Shown: one piece after another, positions 32,901 through 35,094 of the stretch
Numbering within the stretch: position 1 is the stretch's first letter
Layout: every line of letters begins with the position of its first letter
From: Legionellaceae bacterium
GTDB lineage: Bacteria > Pseudomonadota > Gammaproteobacteria > Legionellales > Legionellaceae
Assembly: GCA_030696305.1 (NCBI GenBank)
Contig: JAUYSP010000001.1
Coordinates: forward strand, 1-35,094
Length of the DNA: 35,094 bases
Direction of reading: 5' to 3'
Position numbers and translations under genes: made by a program
Notes under the pieces: model-generated
What the model was told of the DNA's origin: nothing
Database searches by the model: none
What the model saw: the letters and a program-made list of their open reading frames with translations, nothing else

Positions 32901-34468
32901 GTGAGTTTCCAACCCAATGGATAGTGACCTGTTCGGTTGGCTATTTCTTTTAACGCGTCTTGAGATGCATATGAATACTCGTCAGGATTTTTAGGGAATA
33001 GGCTGTCAAGCCACTCAATATCGCTGACAGATAGCGTGATTAAGTCAACACTGTTATTTAAACTATTGTACGCAGTAAAGTATAATTTTTTATCGAATAG
33101 TAAATAAACTGGTGCTTGATTTTGATTGTTATAATTCATTTCAGAGGGGGCTAGTGACGTCCTCACTAGGAAGCATTCATTCAAATCGCGATAGGTCGTG
33201 GATGATAAATAAAGGCTCCTCAATGTTGGCGTTGATTCGAGTAATGAGTTTGCCAGCGCTTTTTTAATCCGTCCGTTTTTTAGATCCAACACCTCAAGAT
33301 GTTTGAAAATTGAAATATCGACAATGTTTATATCGCCTGATAGGCTAAGTCGTTTAAGGAAGGGGCTCACATACAACAACAATTGAGGTCCGACTAGGTG
33401 AGATTCTCCAAATGTGAAACAAAGCGCTTCAAATGGAGGAAAGGCGTTAGAGTTGGTGAGGAGGGCGCCTTCATACTCTACTATAGTAAGTTTTTTAAGC
33501 TGAGGAGTCTTTGAAAGTAACCATGTTATTTGATTGCACATGAGAAAAGATGCTATACCTAGCTCTTCAATTTGTTCAAGGCGATTTGTTGAGAAAGGGA
33601 GGTCCGTTGGTATATTAGTCAAATCATTAAGATATAGTGCTTTAAGATTAGGTGTTAGCTTATAAAACCTAACTAATGTATCAAAGGTTAATGGATCTTG
33701 AATCACCACTTTTTCTATGCTTTGCAAATTATCTCGACGAAATTCAATGCCAAGGCAATGAATTTCGTTGCCCGCCAATAAATCATTTAAATTGTGCTCA
33801 TTAAAAGAGGCTTCCTTAAATTGTAAAATAAATTCGCAATTAGTTGCCTTCGTCTTTAACTCGTTGAAGGTTCTTATTGCATCTACTTCAAACGTTGATA
33901 AAATAATTTGTAAACCGTGGGTCATGGGAATAATTTTTTTTAATTTTTCACGTTCATCCATAGAGAGGGAGTGATAATCGGTTACATTTAAGCGGCGTTC
34001 ATTCTGTTCTTTAAATTTGTTCGAGACTAAACCATCTACCCAATAATCATTAAGAATGAATAGTTCATCTTTAGTGATCCGCTGCTGTGCATAGGCTTGC
34101 TGCGTAAGATATTCTGGAGCGCTTAAGCCCATTGCTTTTAGAACGGCCCGATTTTTTAGTATGGGTAAATGGCTGGCTAACAAGGGTTCTATAGTCCCAT
34201 TTTGTTCAATGAAAAGAGAAAAGTTTTCGGATAATAATGTTTTTAAACTGAGTTGAAGAGCCTCAATTTGTTCTTCAGTCCAGCTACGAAGACGCCAATC
34301 TGCCAAGAGCAACTTTTTTTGTTTCCTTTCTTTTTTTTCAGGATCGATCCAAAAATCACTAGCCCCTTCGGCAAAGCGATCCACATCGAATCCCTCACCT
34401 TGAGATTCCCATGCAAACCCTTCACCTCTTGTTGTCGTTGTATAATAGAATTGAGTTGGGATGCGCAT
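26948..34468 (-). CDS. Giant LRR / dual cysteine protease / AAA+ protein
   Basis: About 2,506 residues from ATG 34468 (TTG at 34480 would add four; neither has a Shine-Dalgarno sequence). Domains in order: leucine-rich repeats about 195-435 (LKALYLNDL, LKRLSLSG, LEVLDLKNG, LRSLYLSS); Ser/Gln/Pro linker about 555-700; a papain-like protease about 710-870 with C741 (NGICSALSHYFL), H830 (WHMIAIRRR) and N846 (ELYNSYWDVG); a helical region; a second papain/C39-like protease about 1165-1330 with C1177 (GHICKPTAIAAIEG) and H1292 (NEHAAVITGFD); degenerate AAA+-like modules about 1440-1900; AAA+ 1 with GLSGVGKST (K2002) and FLDEVT (D2041, E2042); AAA+ 2 with GDPGVGKTE (K2287), VVIDEVNSAD (D2345, E2346) and sensor FILGTQNPP. 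The motors resemble dynein-related/midasin/MoxR ATPases. No signal peptide; possible type IV effector, defence role not excluded. Confidence 0.8.
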   Translation of the reverse strand: MRIPTQFYYTTTTRGEGFAWESQGEGFDVDRFAEGASDFWIDPEKKERKQKKLLLADWRLRSWTEEQIEALQLSLKTLLSENFSLFIEQNGTIEPLLASHLPILKNRAVLKAMGLSAPEYLTQQAYAQQRITKDELFILNDYWVDGLVSNKFKEQNERRLNVTDYHSLSMDEREKLKKIIPMTHGLQIILSTFEVDAIRTFNELKTKATNCEFILQFKEASFNEHNLNDLLAGNEIHCLGIEFRRDNLQSIEKVVIQDPLTFDTLVRFYKLTPNLKALYLNDLTNIPTDLPFSTNRLEQIEELGIASFLMCNQITWLLSKTPQLKKLTIVEYEGALLTNSNAFPPFEALCFTFGESHLVGPQLLLYVSPFLKRLSLSGDINIVDISIFKHLEVLDLKNGRIKKALANSLLESTPTLRSLYLSSTTYRDLNECFLVRTSLAPSEMNYNNQNQAPVYLLFDKKLYFTAYNSLNNSVDLITLSVSDIEWLDSLFPKNPDEYSYASQDALKEIANRTGHYPLGWKLTQLGFPNDFAVYVNSAIYFPVSEQIGPLIPIASNTASTKKIRSSLTTPQAQIDGGKYVKDSETRIIQKRVSTKPFFIAKATPNPDRKKHNLLAEQSPVGKSKLKLASPETNIQDTTNTSQQPPTTHSLVTQATRQSDTIKQPAMEQPEPQLGIVDDEFSIFEYSFTNKFTKKLTPGDMIFKYQPMSQLSTGMIVNKFCQYLMLIQEEQFNIPKLQNGICSALSHYFLSQHTDEWRTFLKSILKWNGQKQTLDYSLKNYLEKLRFYIRTYQINPSHQSRVYLGDKDNIFTLYLDHIPPEQGCVLANPWHMIAIRRRASGDWELYNSYWDVGHNGDYVKVVQQGQIISELRKELGPVILGLSPNFPIPTPKVTHPQQFLAKGGLFLHCQHVKHIFRQLTKDSALIDFSPKDLKGLLIRTNAGIPAWLIGIKDPDKASFTRLVLQQFIQKNPNTYYELLENSMEEVTPFQKFEYIIAIIQEFKDDPEHRDPLIRLVRDSSDTNYYETRLKSWYKARPNSYDTTLYCQRLTTITRKNNLVELPSTTAIQGLRFALEKYAKDTHRPIFYAHSPHDLVIAKHVIERKGDIGRIQNGPAVFGGPLYKFLQSVTPLKNTNQLPKHEKGHERKKLQTPFKPHAWQYSTKKEIVISPIEQQGHICKPTAIAAIEGYYARIFGFPAIPLRKHKKHALSIRQIAKNHGSFQGELLEVRQVQHVLRDIGYETNLIDVTLNKSLFQDAILHHLSVGDLLLICFAVDRSTGLPTSGYDYIRSNEHAAVITGFDANENTVTIVHWNRQYTTSFDELYHSCMALQDERKPEYYERNDLHDWDSAYPKYELCPPPSNNHTNVLIPKEGSGFRGKLLAVKQPTPADVHAWQKGSLVNRIQTIEDRKNNYNERSQDISLTPEENRTIQTQSLNHMSYQKNSNPVDNNNAPILLINYEQFSASDIARLNTMIDNQRTVGNVAIPENIVLIGLINRNNPDCYQGSDFYGRFANAVETCPIDESVLQAAIPQLPIVDKLLDNKPIQINATIHLYHASNWKARLLGRWIINNEHLIYQQGALVPALAKGPNIILENAPWDDPEFVLFWQTAIARGSIIHEGHTILIPKNLNLIKQTGYDWEKLTSYVVDQPVLNRASEILNPNLLPSFFGRYDCKNGLLNYQAGLVELSENNSLNVYVTRSLSEDEWAMLLAECQQHQVTLHVICAPNVTLPHTSVNKMPVTSLTYRQFTVASAQVIISTDIDTTVTTQTQNQSDWEVIDVSELSPADLLFRLVREKHPPLVSFFNFLDPIATLLCSLVERNDESLFHFKAVYGLIPTALANNKKLILKGRFSDKLIDNLAPLLIDRQHKLSNSKLVIITDDPKAFQYMSQIYIHTVTAEEKLACLKLPSNSPHIAALQPLMTKPLGTLRSLCHFWDRNPNRSAGENWAGMYTQFSGQQPIKPLDPNHSALESRQFQTNRMDSVNNVLATEPYVFLSGLSGVGKSTFVRKIFSKKPNTTVFTGKETIEAWAKSDTGHNVLFLDEVTLDKSNWTTFEGLYDNPPWIVVNATYYKLTSQHKVIFAGNPVSYGNDRVLASLFERHGNAVWFEMLPEAVLYEEILKPLISSTVRNGPGKKALVLTLSQHFLAIYRFLAIRSTTDVLISPRQLEMMALLTFAHFQNPRANPEDVAKYYAFQIAKPLVPNDHMQAFLAEFQPTIPLEHFSPFTTAEFIITPSRQRIVSQIEDILALQQLRKKISQQHKPPSEADKLVLYGGLGQFVLTGDPGVGKTELVIETLAAHGYAEEHNLAEPTTKSKPFYCLPVTLSYSKKEAILLKAFHEGAIVVIDEVNSADMMESLLNDLLMGIDPNGNRPQKPGFFILGTQNPPTMAGRRIASTAQLMRSMTETCVLYPENELIEILIQKGLQVGKATRLVAAFQKQVAYATNNQLSPIPSFRDLLSLVNEIVAHQQQVQTILDTQLSFFHTTTKRNPSPKTVVDIDNEKLFKKQ

Positions 34469-34501
34469 ATTTTTTTGCAAAAATAAAAGTCTTGTTATTC
34501 A

Positions 34502-34530
34502 ATTTTAGATCAAATATGGAAATATATCAA
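34502..34530 (-). promoter_or_regulatory. Near-consensus sigma-70 promoter for the giant gene
   Basis: On the minus strand, TTGATA (34525-34530) and TAAAAT (34502-34507) are separated by exactly 17 bases, giving a very short leader before the start codon at 34468 or 34480. It lies between the MITE-like copy C and the gene. Confidence 0.55.
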
Positions 34531-34558
34531 TCGATGCGTTACATGGGTGTTTGTTATT

Positions 34559-34648
34559 AGGGGGCTGTTGATAATTCATATTTCGACGTCCCGCGGCTTG
34601 TGTCCGCGGGACGTCGGGGTTCAGAAAATAAATTGTCAGCACACGCTA
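34559..34648. mobile_element. MITE-like inverted-repeat element, copy C, with 12-bp hairpin
   Basis: Left end TAGGGGGCTGTTGATAATT and right end (reversed) TAGCGTGTGCTGACAATTT are imperfect inverted repeats flanked by TA. The centre is a perfect 12-bp stem GACGTCCCGCGG / CCGCGGGACGTC with a 7-base loop. The element lies just upstream of the giant gene promoter and provides the TAG stop of the 49-aa gene. The hairpin could terminate transcription from upstream. Confidence 0.65.
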
Positions 34649-34795
34649 TTTGTGAGATTTTTCCTTTCTATATTGATTAGTTTTTTTACATACGCGTTTT
34701 GTATCATCATCTTGAGGCGAGATATCACATATGTCTTTAAGTTTTTGAGACTCGGGGTGGTTGCCTATGCCATCTTTCGATTTCTTGGTGTTCAT
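34646..34795 (-). CDS. 49-aa Lys-rich peptide, unknown
   Basis: An ATG at 34795 with a strong TAGGAGC site opens 49 codons: MNTKKSKDGIGNHPESQKLK, then a segment with two Cys (DICDISPQDDDTKRVCKK) and the basic tail NQYRKEKSHK. It is hydrophilic with about 22% Lys. Its stop TAG is made from the TA flank and first base of the MITE-like copy C. A dyad CCTATAC / GTATAGG (34804-34810, 34832-34838) overlaps its ribosome-binding site and could regulate it. It reads toward the giant gene but is separated from it by the hairpin element. No family recognised. Confidence 0.5.
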   Translation of the reverse strand: MNTKKSKDGIGNHPESQKLKDICDISPQDDDTKRVCKKTNQYRKEKSHK

Positions 34796-34870
34796 ATTTA
34801 GCTCCTATACAGAGTAAGATTTATATTATTAGTATAGGCTATTAGCTCTGTACGGTACGATTTTTAAAGC

Positions 34871-34905
34871 CGTCGTTGCGAGGAGCGTAGCGACGAAGCA
34901 ATCTA
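34871..34905. repeat. Dispersed palindromic repeat (TTGCGAGGAGCGTAGCGACG type)
   Basis: The stretch beginning CGTCGTTGCGAGGAGCGTAG and ending CGACGAAGCAATC is an imperfect palindrome (CGTCG/CGACG, TTGC/GCAA). Closely similar sequences are known as high-copy intergenic repeats in Rickettsia and many other genomes. It lies 23 bp beyond the stop of the GIY-YIG gene. Confidence 0.65.
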
Positions 34906-34927
34906 GTGACCTTACAGATACCAATGA

Positions 34928-35094
34928 TTACATCAGTTTTTCATACAAGTCATCCCAATAAGGATTTACTTTCTCAATCAAAGCCAATTTCTTTTTTCTT
35001 GAGCCGCCTTTAAGTTGTTTCTCTCGAGCTATGGCACTCACCATGTCCTCAATAAGCTCATAGTACACAAGATGTTTACATCCATGCTTTTTAG
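34928..35094 (-). CDS. GIY-YIG nuclease family protein, C-terminal part (cut by window edge)
   Basis: The last 54 residues before a TAA at 34928-34930 read KKHGCKHLVYYELIEDMVSA then IAREKQLKGGSRKKKLALIE and KVNPYWDDLYEKLM. This is the C-terminal half of UPF0213-type single-domain GIY-YIG nucleases: YYE with the metal-binding Glu, A(I)AREKQ(L/I)KGW.R.KK..LIE, and NP.W.DLYE. The GIY and YIG strands lie beyond the right edge. The usual Trp after KG is replaced by Gly. Family members cut DNA via a single Mg2+; their cellular role is mostly unknown. A dispersed repeat follows directly downstream. Confidence 0.8.
   Translation of the reverse strand, partial: KKHGCKHLVYYELIEDMVSAIAREKQLKGGSRKKKLALIEKVNPYWDDLYEKLM

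Noticed and set aside
34480-34480. TTG start for the giant gene
   Set aside because: Possible, but an ATG four codons later begins MRIPTQFYY with equal lack of a ribosome-binding site, so the ATG was preferred.
34547-34801. 84-codon plus-strand frame at the right end
   Set aside because: It runs through the MITE-like element and is antisense to the better supported 49-aa gene, which has a strong ribosome-binding site.
1-35094. CRISPR arrays, tRNA or rRNA genes, prophage modules
   Set aside because: No regularly spaced direct repeats, cloverleaf-like sequence with conserved TTCRA box, rRNA segment or phage structural gene was recognised on either strand.

Overview
The window looks like a chromosomal segment of a host-associated gammaproteobacterium of the Legionellales (Legionella / Coxiella / Aquicella-like). 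This rests on an AT-rich base composition, an ankyrin-repeat protein and several large proteins without obvious bacterial housekeeping homology that resemble Dot/Icm-type effectors, a Legionella-type Hpt remnant, and several porin-family outer-membrane barrels mixed with ordinary proteobacterial genes (rarA, hflX, sodC, ggt). The assignment is an inference from protein style; no 16S rRNA, tRNA or CRISPR array was seen.

Layout. 1-2210: a truncated start of a REP-associated tyrosine transposase (RAYT), a REP-like palindrome, a decayed Hpt domain, then a minus-strand group of DUF1398 protein, MarR regulator and VIT/Ccc1 transporter. 2481-7067: EamA transporter, SugE-type SMR exporter, periplasmic Cu/Zn superoxide dismutase, an outer-membrane barrel and gamma-glutamyltransferase. 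7079-10851: an ankyrin protein and an unrecognised 642-aa protein, both effector-like. 11000-16449: a small secreted protein, a four-helix membrane protein, an FAH-family hydrolase, a 68-aa protein, the rarA-hflX pair and an MFS transporter. 16450-19589: a small membrane peptide, a MITE-like repeat, a secreted protein, an outer-membrane barrel and a DUF4143 ATPase. 19804-22417: a tightly coupled saccharopine dehydrogenase-like / ALDH7-like pair that fits lysine degradation through aminoadipate semialdehyde. 22768-25029: a small protein with a duplicated Cys motif and a two-barrel outer-membrane fusion protein. 25070-34795: a 564-aa effector-like protein, a giant protein of about 2,500 residues and a 49-aa peptide gene. 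The right edge holds a palindromic repeat and the 3' end of a GIY-YIG nuclease gene.

The most striking object is the giant protein. It combines leucine-rich repeats, two different papain-like cysteine-protease signatures, degenerate AAA+-like modules and two intact C-terminal AAA+ motors of the midasin/MoxR/dynein-related type. Its gene is bracketed by two copies of a TA-flanked, terminal-inverted-repeat element with an internal hairpin. Each copy sits exactly in the TAA stop codon of the gene that reads into it, converting TAA to TAG. Three separate short-repeat families lie in the window (REP palindromes, the TA-flanked MITE-like family, and a TTGCGAGGAGCGTAGCGACG-type repeat), two of them beside a plausible mobilising enzyme (RAYT, GIY-YIG).
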